Shown here in pieces: positions 35,801-47,242 of a DNA stretch of 64,000 bases. Where the stretch lies: positions 248,001-312,000 of the forward strand of contig JAPEVC010000004.1 in assembly GCA_027946555.1 (NCBI GenBank). The letters are read 5' to 3'. The translations under genes and the position numbers were made by a program. How positions within the stretch are numbered: the stretch's first letter is position 1; every line of letters begins with the position of its first letter. The DNA comes from Gnomoniopsis sp. IMI 355080. Taxonomy: Eukaryota > Ascomycota > Sordariomycetes > Diaporthales > Gnomoniaceae. The notes beneath the pieces were generated by a model that made no database searches, was not told where the DNA came from, and was given only the letters and a program-made list of their open reading frames with translations.

Positions 35801-37777
35801 TGGGCAGCGACTTGTTTGACGACGTTGTTTGTGACAATATTGACGACTTCTCTGATCTCGTCATGGATGTCCTGAACGTGGCTAATGAGTTGATGCTTGA
35901 CCGGGTAAGTATCCAATTTTCTGACCCTGGTCTCCCCTCTGGACATATCTGTAATGCTATGTCAATGGCTTGCTGCTTAATGCATGTCTTCACCATTGCC
36001 TTGGCATGGCACTCCAACATGTTCTATCCTACTGACATTCTGACAGCTTTCGCAAGTCTGTCAGCAAGTCATCTCTCGATTTGTCAACACTCGCAATGTA
36101 GCCCACTACCTCAACGCCATCAGTCCTTGTGCAGTAACCTCGTTCAAAGACGCCGGGCTGGAATATATCGCCCTGCAAGCAGAGAACTTCCTCGAAAACA
36201 ATTTGCTCGAGAGTCTTGATGAGGAAGTCATTGAAGAACTGGACGCTATTGTCAGAGACAATCAGCTTGCTCACTACCCTTTCGCGAGGAGCGGGCGAGC
36301 CGAGCTTCTTCTTCATGAGCTAAATCCGGAGCTCGCTCAGGATATTGAAGAGGAGAGGCAGCGCAGGGTCAAAGAAATGGCTTTCAAGGCCAATCAGAAA
36401 GAAGAGGAGAGGAAGTTGTCCTCTTCGCTCAAGGGTCGCTTCGGGAGCCTGGAGAATGCTACGTGTCATTCCCCATCTCTGGACAAGCAGTCAGGAAAGC
36501 GCAGGTCGAGCAGGAATGAGCCATTCAGTCCTGAACTCCGGCCCAAGTCGACTCAAGTTGATCTCATGTTCGATATGGACGACGATGAAGGTCCGGTCGA
36601 CAGTCCATCTGTCCGCCCACAGCGATTGTTGGATGGAAACAACCAATCGGAAATAGATTCGCTCCCTCCGCTCTCAGGATTCCAACGCGATGAGAAACAG
36701 AAAGTCATCGCGCGATCTCCCTTGCACTCCTCCCCAGCTAGGACAACTCCCATACAGTCGAATTATGCTGCACAACCGGCGGTCACGACTCCTGGAAAGT
36801 CCAGCAATCCGTGGGCCCCCGCTGTGCTTCCCACTGCTAAAATTGATCTTCGCAAGCTAATGGGTGAATCTACCGGCCCTTCAGCTCTCTCCGCGGGGCT
36901 AGCTGCACAGAAGGCAAAAGATGCAGCGAAGCCACAACAGACAAAGGTATCACAGAAGGAGCGAAAGAAACAACAGCAACTTCAAGCTGAACAAGCTGCG
37001 AGGGCCGCTTTAGCGCCACCGGCCGTGGCTTGGGAGAAGCCAATTGCTGATGCCACATCTTCGCCATGGAAGACGGTGTCGAGTGCTCCCAAGTCCTCGC
37101 TCAAGGAATTCAAGACAGAGCCATTGACGACAGTTCCACCAAATCCAAAACCTCTCTTGGTTGCTGATGCATCAGCCAAATCTATTGCTCGGCGTACTCA
37201 ATCCCCGGACACCAGGCACTCCGGCCAGTCTCGCACGCCAACCACAACGACCCAGGTCCGGCCTTCTCCGAAGCAAAAGACATCGCATACCACGTCCACA
37301 TTCTCTGCAGATGACCCGTCCAAACCAATCACACCACACTCTAAGTCCTACATCAAGCCAGCATCCAAGTCTGAATCTACTCTTGGACTTAGCATGGCCG
37401 ACATCTTCGATTTGGAGAGACGCAAGCAGGAGGCGGTCAAAGAGGCCGCTGCTAAGCGTAGCCTGATGGAAATTCAGCAAGAACAAGAATTTTCGATTTG
37501 GTGGGAGGAGGAGTCGCGGCGCACCCAGGAAGAGGAGGCTAGGAGACTAGCCAGCCAGAAAGAGAGAGAGGAGGGTAAGGCCAGGGGACGGAGAGGCCGA
37601 AGTGGCAAGGCGGCCCGGGGCGGTCGCGGAGGGGGTGCAGGCCCATCGAGTGAGGCTATGGCGAGCACTACGGCTGCCGAAGGTGCGACGGCAAGGCAAC
37701 AAGGCCAAGAGTCAGGGAGGGGACGTAATAATAGAAGGGCAAGAGGTCGAGGTGGTGCTGCAAGAGCTGCAACGTGA
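32887..37777 (+). CDS. Ankyrin-RCC1-double BTB protein (IBtk-like)
   Basis: Exons are 32887-35904 and 36047-37777, giving 1582 aa. Order: ankyrin-type repeats (about residues 80-195; DHAGLTILLRAAST, GWNALHRALYAGNISIARLLL), RCC1 repeats (about 225-600; FGSNKNLTLGLGDEDD, GRGGRLGLGDENTRF, WNWGSNANYVLGY), BTB domain 1 (about 745-880, with VHGWLLAARSPFLRRSLFE), BTB domain 2 (about 895-1035, with AAHSSLLRRRSPFFEALFHG), a helical BACK-like part, then a disordered region with a Lys/Gln-rich helix and a C-terminal RG-rich tail. This matches the architecture of the inhibitor of Bruton tyrosine kinase, a Cullin-3 substrate adaptor in animals. A role as a fungal Cul3 adaptor is inferred. The RG tail suggests RNA contact. 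Confidence in architecture is high. Confidence 0.88.
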
Positions 37778-38065
37778 AGCACTAGCCTTGATGGTGAATG
37801 CACAAGCGAAAAGTATGCCACGGATCGCCTTTAAACTTTGGAAGTTGATCATTCTTCCGTCACGCAGATATAGAGAGACTTTGTGCCGCGCAAGTGCCCT
37901 CCTTCTACTTATAGACGGCTTGGGGTCTATGATGTATGCATATTTGTACATAATCTATTTTTCAGTATATATGAAGCCAAGTGGAACTGTCTAGAGAACA
38001 AATCGAATCCCACGGGATAGCTTGACAGGGGATCGTGTTACACAGCAGCATTCTCTTCTCTCGAC

Positions 38066-39122
38066 CTAGTACGTGGCCGGGGTCGTGCCTAACCTTCCAC
38101 CGTCGACAACGACCACATTCCCATTGCAATACGCCCCGGCCTTTGAGACCATATACAATACTGTTCCGGCCATATCGCTCTCATCTCCTGTCCGTCCCAG
38201 CGGCACCGCATTCTTGTCAATGGGCACCGACTCCCCGCTTCCCGGGTCGCCCCCATAACCCTTCACGATCGGCGCGCTCATTTCGCTCGGAAAGAGCCCT
38301 GGCGCAAGACAGTTCGCCCGGATCCCCCACGTCGGCAGCACCACTGCCAACTGCTTGGTGGCATGCGTCGCGGCGGCCTTGCTCTGCCCGTACGCATACC
38401 CACCAGGTGCTTTGCGGTTGAACCCCCCGATGCTGCTGGTCACCACCACCTGGCTGCTCCAGCTGAGGTTGCCCGCCTTGTTGCCCTTGTCCAGCAGCTC
38501 CAGGCACGCCATGGCCGTGTACCATACGCTTGTTGCGTTGACGCTAAAGGTGCGCTCGTACTCGGCCATCGGGACGGCCAGGTGCTGCGCGGCCCAGTCT
38601 TTGATGGAGGGCGGCGCCGTCGTCCCCGCTGCGACGGACGGCGCTGGCACCTGTGGCCCGGCCACACCGCTGTTGCAGAGGAGGAGGTTGAGGTACCCCG
38701 CGTCTTTCTCGATGTGGGCGACGAGTGCGGTAAGTGAGTCCTGGGACGTTACGTCACAGGTGATGGGCACGACGACGTCTGGTTTGCCAATGCTGGCGAT
38801 TGCTGATTGCAGGACGTCGAGACGGCGCCCGGCGATGTAGACTTTGGCGGCGCCGGCATTGGCTATGGCACGGGCCATCATGAGGCCAATACCTGTGCCG
38901 CCGCCGGTGACCTACAGATGTTCCTGATCAGCAACCTTGGAAGAGTGACCGCGAGATCTTGGGAGGTCTGAGACAGAGCGATGAAATCAAGGAGACGGCG
39001 AACATAAGCCAGACTCGAGCTTCTGAGATGCGCTGTATGTTACAAGGAAAGAAATTGAGATTACACACCAGAGCCACCATTCCCTTCACTGAAAACAAAT
39101 CTGCCGTGTTTGTGGAAGCCAT
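38066..39122 (-). CDS. Short-chain dehydrogenase/reductase
   Basis: Exons are 39122-39069 and 38911-38066, giving 299 aa. The join places the start codons of MASTNTADLFSVKGMVAL directly before the cofactor loop VTGGGTGIG (about residues 19-27). Other SDR landmarks are CDVTSQDSL, the NSGVAG version of NNAG, VVTSSIGG with the catalytic Ser, and YAYGQSK with the Tyr and Lys. The C terminus CNGNVVVVDGG is typical of classical SDRs. The Arg in AGRR after the second strand suggests NADP(H) preference. Related fungal proteins are often called rhamnolipid-type reductases, but the substrate cannot be read. A roughly 55-residue insert between NSGVAG and the catalytic Ser is rich in Ala/Pro. No targeting peptide is seen. 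Confidence 0.9.
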
Positions 39123-39732
39123 AGTCTCGCTCTCGAGAGCTTATACAGCAAAACGTTTGGGCAATCTGAATCGGTACTTTAAGTAATGTACGAGGGAGAA
39201 ATGAAGACGTGCCCAGAAATAACGGGCAGCAGTTCTATGAAAATAGAAATGATGAAAGTTAAAATCTATCACAGACAAAAGACCGTTCTGATGACGGGAC
39301 GATAGTGAGTGACTATACGTAGCTCGGCGTTTTATAAACCGCCCCGCTATAGCTACGATAGCGTGATTGACGTCGTAGTTGCGCAGGTGCCGGGCAGCCT
39401 CCGACAATCGGTTCTTTTCTTAGAGTTCGCATCGGTGCATAACGAAACTTTATGAATGCCCCAACGGTTGTTTCCATTTGGATGAGATTTGACTATATGA
39501 GCATCTCGGCTGTACATGTGAGGATGGTGACGCCGGTCAGTGGTCTCACCGGGAGTCTCAGCACTCAAGACCCGGCTCCTCCGTTCGCTCCCACAATTGA
39601 TGGTGGAGTCACGAGAATCAAAATGCCAGTCCGGAACAATATGCTTTCATTCCCACCAGGTGCCATTGTCTTGTGGAGATTGCTCCAAAGTGACTGATAG
39701 GCTATGGATATGTCGTACGTACTGGGTATCAC
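39123..39732. other. Intergenic between BUD22 3' end and SDR promoter
   Basis: Nothing is supported in this stretch beyond flanking regulatory and UTR sequence. Confidence 0.5.
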
Positions 39733-41215
39733 TCAATCAAAAACAACCCGCTTGCCCTGGTAAACCGCCGCCTCCTGCGCCTCCTGCGCTTTCTTCTTGG
39801 CCTCCCAAGATGCATGCAGTGGGCCCTCGTTGTCTTTCTTCGTCGGAGGTTTAGGGCGTCGGGGCTCCTGCTCGCCGTCGTCTTTGTGTCCCTGATTCTT
39901 TTCGAAGGGCGTCCGGACGCCCTTCTTCCAGGGTGTCCTCTCGTTGCCGCCAACTGCTCCACGCTTCAAATCCCAACCATCATCTCGACCTGCCTTCGCC
40001 TTAGCCAAGTGCTTGGCTTTGTCCTTGAACTTCTTTTCAGCAATCGCCTGTCGTGCTCGCTGGCCTCGTCTATTCTTGCGTGTCGGTGCGATGTCAATAT
40101 CGGAAGCTTCGGATTCTGAGCCGGAGATGTAGCCTCCCATCAGACTAGGGAGATAATGAGTATCCTTGATTTTGGTCGGAGCTCCCTTCTTAGCCTCCTT
40201 ACGAGCCTTGGGCGGAGGAGATACGGCAGAGGAGTCTGATTCCTCCTCGTCCTCGTCCTCGTCCTCGCCCTCGTCCTGTGAGGCTTCGTCCTCTGTTGCC
40301 TCTTGTTCTGATCCAGAATCACCAAGAGAAATATCATCATCTGAGCCCTCTGATGCAGACATATCGGTGATCTCCATTGGATCCAGCTCTTCGTTGGCCG
40401 TGTCATACTCGTCGTCATCCGAGCTGCCAAGCCGATCGTTGAATCGCGACACAACTTTCTCCTCCTTCTCCTCGACCTCTTCGTCACTCTCGTCATCGTC
40501 GTCATCCGAGAATCCGTTGAACTCTGTTTCCTCTTCATCAGACCCTTCGCCACCCTCTGCCAACCTCCTGTCCTGCGTCTGAGCCACCTCATGCACGACT
40601 CTCTTTTCTGCCTTCGTCTTGGGGTCGATTGTCCTGTCGGCTGGTTGCTCTTCGGGGTCTCTTCTTGCAGTAGCCTCGGCCTTCTTGTCGCCCTTCTTCA
40701 GCTTTCCCTTCTTGTCTGGGACAGGAACATGTAAGATTCGACAAATGTCGGCCACTGCCTTGTCAAGGGCCTCTCGGACCTTGGGCTGGTTGTAGAGCGC
40801 ACTGGTGACATTGTGGAGGAGCGACTTCTCTTCCTCGGAGATTTCCGGTTTCGGCACGCCATTCTTGACGTCGTCGGGTAGCTTCGGTGACTCGGCGACG
40901 GCCTTGATCTTCAACAGCGAGGCACAGAGGTGTGCATAGGCGGCGGAGTGCAGATCGACAGACTGGAAAGTTGTGAGCTTTCGTCATACGCAGGTAGTCC
41001 GTTATTGCCCGTAATCAATTTGTACTAACCTTCAACACGACAATCTCTTTCTCAATTCTAGCCCGCTTCTCAGGTGTCGACTTTGGGTCGCGCTGTCGCT
41101 TGGCCATGCGCTGCCTCTCAAACCCCTTGGCCGCCTTGAGCGTGCGCGAGAGCTCCTGGTGGTGGTGTACCAGCCTCTCCTCAAGAACATCTTCTTCTCT
41201 CTTCCGTTTGGGCAT
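39733..41215 (-). CDS. bud22: Bud22-family ribosome biogenesis protein
   Basis: Exons are 41215-41030 and 40962-39733, giving 471 aa. It begins MPKRKREEDVLEERLVHHHQ, a basic helical region ending at conserved VLKSVDLHSAAYAHLCASLLKI. Acidic runs of Glu, Asp and Ser follow (about residues 185-310), then a basic C terminus with HYLPSLMGGYISGSES, RKNRRGQRARQAIAEKKF and the family ending LHASWEAKKKAQEAQ..VVFD. This is the Bud22/SRF-binding family. Yeast Bud22 acts in the nucleolus in 18S rRNA maturation and 40S assembly. Alternating acidic and basic blocks are normal for nucleolar factors. The other likely ribosome factor in the window is Bfr2 at the right end; the two are not adjacent. Confidence 0.9.
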
Positions 41216-42027
41216 CTTGTTGTCAGTTGCTGGTGTGGCGTTGGGTGGGCAAGCAAACAAAGGCTGATGGAAGTATCCGACACTTTTTCTGTGGAGTTGC
41301 CTGCCAAAGGAATTCGAGAATGTAGATCGATAGTGCACTAACAGGACAACTAATTTTCTTGGAATAATCGCAATAACAAGGTATCGAGAACCTTCCACAC
41401 CCTGCAATCACCCCGACAGTCCGGGCAGGCAAAGCCCTGCCTCCAAGTCGCGTTCGAATCGCGTCAAGTTTGCTCCACCGGCGACCGCAAGCCAGATCCA
41501 AAAGCTCCTGTGCTTCGAGGACGGGAACAGAGACGAGATCCAGGATCCTCCCCCTTCGGCCTCAGTGCAGGTTCGGCATCTCCCTCTCAAAGCCGGAAGC
41601 AAGCACCAGCGCTCCCACCTTCCCGAGCGAGGCTTCATTCTCTCACGACAAAAGAACAAAGAAAACACGCGACCGGCCTCGAAACAGTTCTCGACGGCCC
41701 TCGAAGTTCCACTTCACCGTGTGCAGTGCGCACGCGCATGATGATCGGCTTCAAGATACTTTCGACTCAATCGCTCTCTGGAATATTTGCTCTCTCTTGA
41801 GGCTATTACTGCTGCCGCTACAATTTCCACCTCGACAAAATCGACGCGACACTGTGTTTTCACGATAACCCCCATTCAACTATTCCTCTCATGTACTCGA
41901 CCTTGCTCCACCAAATAGCTGAAGACTCGATCCGGTCCTACATCCAGGAGCTTCGCCTTATCTGACCTGATTTTCCCCCGGCGCATACAGCTATTCCGCC
42001 GCATCATTCCAAACAGCGTTTTTCAAA
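41216..42027. other. Divergent promoter region, BUD22 and centrin
   Basis: No gene is supported. The open frames at 41470-41868 have low-complexity composition and no family likeness, and I take them as chance. This region should hold both promoters; the part near 42000 is pyrimidine-rich. Confidence 0.5.
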
Positions 42028-42642
42028 ATGATGACCACACGTAACGTCAATCAGCTACCAACCCATGGGGCACCGTCAAGAGATGACTTTGCCAAACTCG
42101 ACGAAAGACAAAGGGTTCAAATAAATGATGTTGTGCGTTCCGCTTCGAGGCCCCAGCTCGGCCTAGAACTCTAACTAACACCGCGCTCCCACCAGTTTTC
42201 CGTGTTCGATGTCAACAAAGATGGCCGCCTCGATTACCATGAGCTCCGCTTCTGCCTGCGCGCATTAGGCTTCGAGTTGCCCAAAGCCGAAACATACCCT
42301 TACCTCGTGCGCTACGGCATCCAGCCCATCGACTGGGATCCGAAACGAGAGTGCACGCCGGTCTGGCGCGAGTTCACATTGCCCATTTGGCAGGGAATTG
42401 CGGGCACGCTCATGTACAACCGAGATCCGGTCGAAGAGTGCCATCGCGCTTTTAAGCTGTTCGATGTCGATGGCAAGGGCGTCATAACGCTGGAGGATCT
42501 GCGACGGACGATGCGCGAGATCGGGCAAAGCATGGAGGAGCAGGAGTTGCAGTCAATGATTAAGGAGTTTGACAGCGAAGGAAAGGGAGGCGTGAATGTG
42601 GATGAGTTTACGAAGATTATGATGACCAGGAAGCAGAAGTAG
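42028..42642 (+). CDS. cdc31: Divergent centrin (Cdc31-like EF-hand protein)
   Basis: Exons are 42028-42132 and 42196-42642, giving 183 aa; the intron has a CTAAC branch and a CCACCAG acceptor. The first EF-hand loop is canonical (DVNKDGRLDYHE, about residues 40-51) and is followed by the centrin motif LRALGFELPKAE. Where EF-hand 2 should be there is instead a segment with WDPKRECTPVW and FTLPIWQGIAG. EF-hands 3 (DVDGKGVITLED) and 4 (DSEGKGGVNVDE) lack acidic residues at loop position 5, so calcium binding there is doubtful. LRRTMREIG and EEELQ-like linkers fit centrin. Yeast Cdc31 acts at the spindle pole body half-bridge and in mRNA export. The start is the first of two adjacent Met codons. 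Confidence 0.82.
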
Positions 42643-42954
42643 GGCTCTACGACTGGTGCTGGTAACGTGAAGGAGGGCCAGGGAAGATCTGGAAAGGGCA
42701 TCAGCAGGTGAAGGGTTTGCGGCAGGCGTGCGCTGTGAAAGACGAGGAAGCCGGAAGAACGACGTTACCGAACGAGGTCATCTACAAAAACCTCGAAGAA
42801 GAGCAAGGGGGTGTGTGGTACGCATGCGAAAGGACACAAACAGCTGTCCCGACGCGACTTATTCTGTCATATTTTCCGTTTATCTATGTATTTCATCCGC
42901 CGGCGTCAAGGGCTGCAATCATAACTATTGCATTGGGTACTCCCTCAAGCATCT
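42643..42954. other. Convergent 3' intergenic region
   Basis: Holds the 3' UTRs of the convergent centrin and DUF1295 genes; nothing else is seen. Confidence 0.5.
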
Positions 42955-44169
42955 TCAGGCAAATATTTTCGGGAAAAATTTGGGCGTATTTGCCTTCCAC
43001 TCCTGGTAATCCTTCCTGTCGCCGTATCGTTTATCATATTTGTTCTCCGATAGAGGGATGCCAGAAACTTGCGTCACGAGGAACGTCGTGAAGATAGCTG
43101 TGGTTCATTAGCGCACTGCGGAGCTCAGAGCAAGGTCATAGATCTGTCGAGGACAGAGGTATTCCCAGCACGAACATAAACGAACGGTACGTACGGCTGA
43201 TATACGCCATGGATAGCGCAGCGAGGAGGCCGCCAGGGCCGCCACTCAGTCCAATGGCGCTTTGAATGGGTGCGCTGACGAGTGAGCCCGCGGCCACTGT
43301 AGCCAGACCGGTCCACAAAGTCGACTCGCCAAAGTAATTTGGGAAACGACTGCATGAAAAAATCAGCACCTCAGCCCAAGCAACATCAGTCGAAAAGGGC
43401 ACAACTCACCTCCGCTGCCATAGTCCCCGGGTCATAAACTCCTCGCTGTGCTTCTTCTCCCTCTTCTCCCGCATCCACTGACTCTTTTGCCGATCCGCAA
43501 CCACCTCCATCGTGATGCCGCCTATCCACAGCGCAACGCCCAGCACGTCCGTGAATTTGACACCGGGCACGGCCGAGAAGGCGCTCGCGGGCACCGAGTT
43601 CAGCGCCACGACGGGGAGGCAGATGAGCGAGCACCACGTGGCTTGGGCCATCCAGGCCGCAAAGAACTTGGGTGGGGACTTCTTCAACTCATCGAAACGC
43701 GAGTCGGACCCGGTCTGGAGCACGCGCTGGAAGAGATACGATCCCACTGTGGTGTGGTGCTGTTAGCTATAGTTGTTGCTATTGAGGAGGGGCAAAAGAA
43801 GATTGGGGGGAGAGGGGGTGTTGGCGTACGCCGGACAGCCCATATTGTCACCGCCGCTGTGAGTGCGACTTGGCGCCAGTTCAAGCTGGCCGCGCTCGGG
43901 TTCGTGAACGGCGCGAGTAAGCTGGGAAGCGGTCCGGCGGCGCCTCCGGCATACTTGGCGCGCAGCGCGGGCAGGTAGAGACTCAATGCCACCACGGAGA
44001 TGTTTGTCAGGGCGCCACTCAAGTCATAGAAGCGCTCGCTCTGGACTGCTACCGAGGGCACTGCGAAGGCGGCTTGGATTGCAAAAGCGGCACCAATAGA
44101 TGGGACAGCAGTCCGGAGGAAGGGCGAAGAGAAGTTGGTGAGGTGGAGGAGTCGCTGAATGAGTGTCAT
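42955..44169 (-). CDS. DUF1295-family multi-pass membrane protein (steroid-reductase-like)
   Basis: There are four exons: 44169-43830, 43746-43410, 43349-43195 and 43097-42955, giving 324 aa. Several hydrophobic helices span the N-terminal two thirds. The family signature follows the third splice: WQRSRFPNYFGE (about residues 221-232), where relatives have SRHPNYFGE. The C terminus PLSENKYDKRYGDRKDYQEW then KFFPK is typical of the family (PF06966, related to 3-oxo-5-alpha-steroid 4-dehydrogenases and isoprenylcysteine methyltransferases). A membrane reductase role is inferred from the family; the substrate is unknown. Note His to Phe in the SRHPN motif, which would be worth checking against orthologues. 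An unspliced reading of exon 3 runs to a false end at 43136. Confidence 0.85.
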
Positions 44170-47100
44170 GATTGCAATTGAGTTGCGAATTTTTTTTGTT
44201 CGCAGTGAGGTAGTTGAGACTCAGCTTGTCAATTGACAAGACGGAACCTGCGTGTGTTGGTGTTGCATTTATGGGCTGGGAATTTCTCAACTCAGCTCAA
44301 AGGACAATGGAAGCTAGAAACATGAGTGACGACATGGACATTCCCGTGGACTTTTGAATCGCGCCGAGCCCGACGGTGATCCGCTAGGTCCCGCTGACAG
44401 CACTAGCAAGACGCGCCCGGCTTTGTATAGTACAATCAACAGCCTTTTCCTCAGTTCTGCAGCAAAAGTTCGTTGTCTTCGTGCACTTGATTGTATATTC
44501 CTAGGATAGACTGACTGTGTTGATGTACCGAGACCTCGAGGCGCGCGCGGGCCGCTGCGGACATGTCGGTTCCACTCCGGCCCGGCGCGCCAGATTGGGG
44601 GAGCTAGACCCCTACCTATACATATCTAGAAGGTGAATAGATGGGCAAGGTACGCATACTGGGCGCAGACGGAATTATGGAGTGTCTCCTGGCTCTCGCT
44701 TCTATCTTGAGCTAATTTGAGTACCGTATTCTACATCGAGTTCGGGATATTGATCTACAAGCCTATTACTACATACTGTGCGTAATAAGCTATGGTTACA
44801 GATCTTCAAAAAGTGAAGCGCGGCGAGAACCGTAAAACAAAACGGAGTCGGACACCGGGGACGGTCCCACTCCTGAATCGAAGCCTGAGATCAAACGGGA
44901 TTCCTCCTCAATAGCCTTACTCGAACGGTGTCAGGTTTGAGACCTCTGTGAAGATGCTTCCTCGAGCAGCACAAGCCAGCCCGCCTCACTTGGAATCTTT
45001 CAAAACTAGTCGAGCACGGATACTCCGTATAGAGACATATTGATGCCGCTTCTCTATACCAGGCCTTTCTACCATTCACTACAATTGAACTGCTAGATTC
45101 CGTCGCAGGTCAGGAATTATGTCGGTGATAACACGGCATCGGACGACCTGCCCTCGGCGCCTCGTGAGGTGACCAGGAGACGAAAGCTTGCCAAGCTTAT
45201 TACCCTGTTACCCCAGGTTTTGGACCACGGTAAACAGTGGAGAACCCCCGGATTTTCGCATGACATGTCACGCTAGATTACCCCGCGTCTCGACTGCTCG
45301 AAAGATCTGGGAGTTTCGAGGGGTCTCAGGTGGGTTCTCATATGACAGGTAATGAACAGAGCTTAGTGGTGTCATAATGGAAGCGTTATTCGATGCTTTT
45401 GCCAGCACAATGGAAAGACCAGGGAGGCAGTATGATGAGCAATCCATGAAGGAGGAGGCGCAGATGAGGGATAGCGTAGTCTGACGACATCTCGATGCGT
45501 GAGTGGCCCGATATGCGCTTTGCAGGGAGTCCAGACGTTTTCCGACAGGCTTTTGGTTGAAGGGCAACCTGCAACAGTCGTATGAGAGAGTATCCTGGAA
45601 AGGTGTTGCAGATTCCATGGAGTGTGGTGGACCGTTCTGACCGTTTGGTGAGGATTGCGACTGGCCACGGCTATGCAAAGATGCTCGACATGCGGTGTCC
45701 CGGTGTTGAGGAGACTAGTTGAGGACGATCAGCCTCCCATCCTTTCACCCAGCTCCCTGTGCCCGATTCTTCCCGTCCAAAGATGGGCGATCGTGCAGCG
45801 TGTGCCGAGTGCCCGCATTCCCAAACAGGTTCGTTGGGGTATTGCAGGGCCACAAGCCATTTCACATGCGGACCATCGACTCCAACGTCTTTCCACAGGA
45901 GGGACAGGATCTGGTGCCAGTTAAACCAACCTTATGTTAGAGCTGAGTGTACGTACCTCGTAGTGTGTAAAGCCAAAGGAACCAAGAGCTTCCTTGCACT
46001 TGTGTGCCGGGCCCGAGTACTCTTTCTAATATCAGTACGGGTAGCCCACCCACCCTGCTGGCCGCGTGATTACCTCCTCTTCTTGGACAACCAACACTCT
46101 TGCTGAACGACGTCCTCTCGAAAATCTTACTTATCTATTGCAGAGCTCGTTTCGTACCCACACATTGTCGTTGTATTTGCTTTCTTCTGGATTCCGGCAA
46201 GATATCCTTATCCAAGGTCTCGGAGGATCTCGGTACCCAATTCTAAGCATCGGACGCACGCGGACGGCCGAAACGCCCCACTTTCAAGAGCGCCGCTGGG
46301 ACAACTCTCGTGAGACTAATTCAACAAGATACGCGTCCAAGAGCAGGGCCTTTTATCTGGCTGCCGTGATTGCAATTCAATCAAAAGGCGTAGAAGATTG
46401 GTCTATTTTGAAGAGGTAGGGTCCTCGACTTTGGTTCGCTGTTTCCAATGTGTTGAGTCTTGAGCATGGTTGGTTGGTGCTCGCTATTATAGCGGCACCC
46501 GAGGTAGTGGCACGGGCAACGTCGGCTCATCACAAGACCATCTTTGGGCACAGCTTAGGACTGCTTATATCAGCCTTTTGAGAGAGATGCACAATCTTGT
46601 GCACAGCACCGTGATTGGGTTCTTGGACGGTTTCAGTGAGCCGCTCATAAGCCACTCTCCCACATCGAGGCATGCGGAAGTTTAGCCCACTGCACCAATG
46701 ACGGACAAGGCGCCGTCACATGAAGTGTGCCGAGCTCGGCTCCGGGCGGAGACCGCAGGCTCACGGCACTGGCGCCGGGTTCTCATCGTGGCTGGTCGCG
46801 GTCGGGGGACACTTCTTCGAGCCTATCCCAGAAAGATGCGTCGCAATGCCGACCAAGCGAGAAGACGGTACACAGAGTCGGGAGTGGTGCAGAGCTGTCC
46901 TATGGCTATGACTCCCGCCTTGAAATCAGCTATTTCCTATGGCGGCAGCCAGGCGTGACTCGTCGCTTCCCACGCGTTTTTGAGAGATTAGCAATCTGCG
47001 ATCTAGTCTCTCCTCAGCTGTTGAGGTCGAGATTCCGGGAAGCATCTCAGTCTCCTTGCACTGGATCATCTTTAACCCCTCTTCTTGCGACGAAAGCCCT

Positions 47101-47242
47101 ACTCTGATTCGTTGTCCCTGAGAAGGCGAAGCGTCATAGTATCTAACACCTCTCCAGCAACCTCATAGAGTAGAAACGATTTCCGACTTCCTAGAATTGG
47201 CAGATCATCGGCGCGCGCATCCCTTGCAGCATCATTCTCACA
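44170..47242. other. Longest gene-free region (3.1 kb)
   Basis: Several open frames of 60-136 codons exist on both strands but none shows family likeness, codon bias or spliceable neighbours that I can support. The region separates the divergent DUF1295 and carrier genes. The last 200 bases form the carrier's leader. No terminal repeats or transposase remnants are seen. Confidence 0.45.

Noticed and set aside
41470..41868. Plus-strand frame before the centrin gene
   Set aside because: Low-complexity, without family likeness, and it lies where the promoter and leader of BUD22 and the centrin should be.
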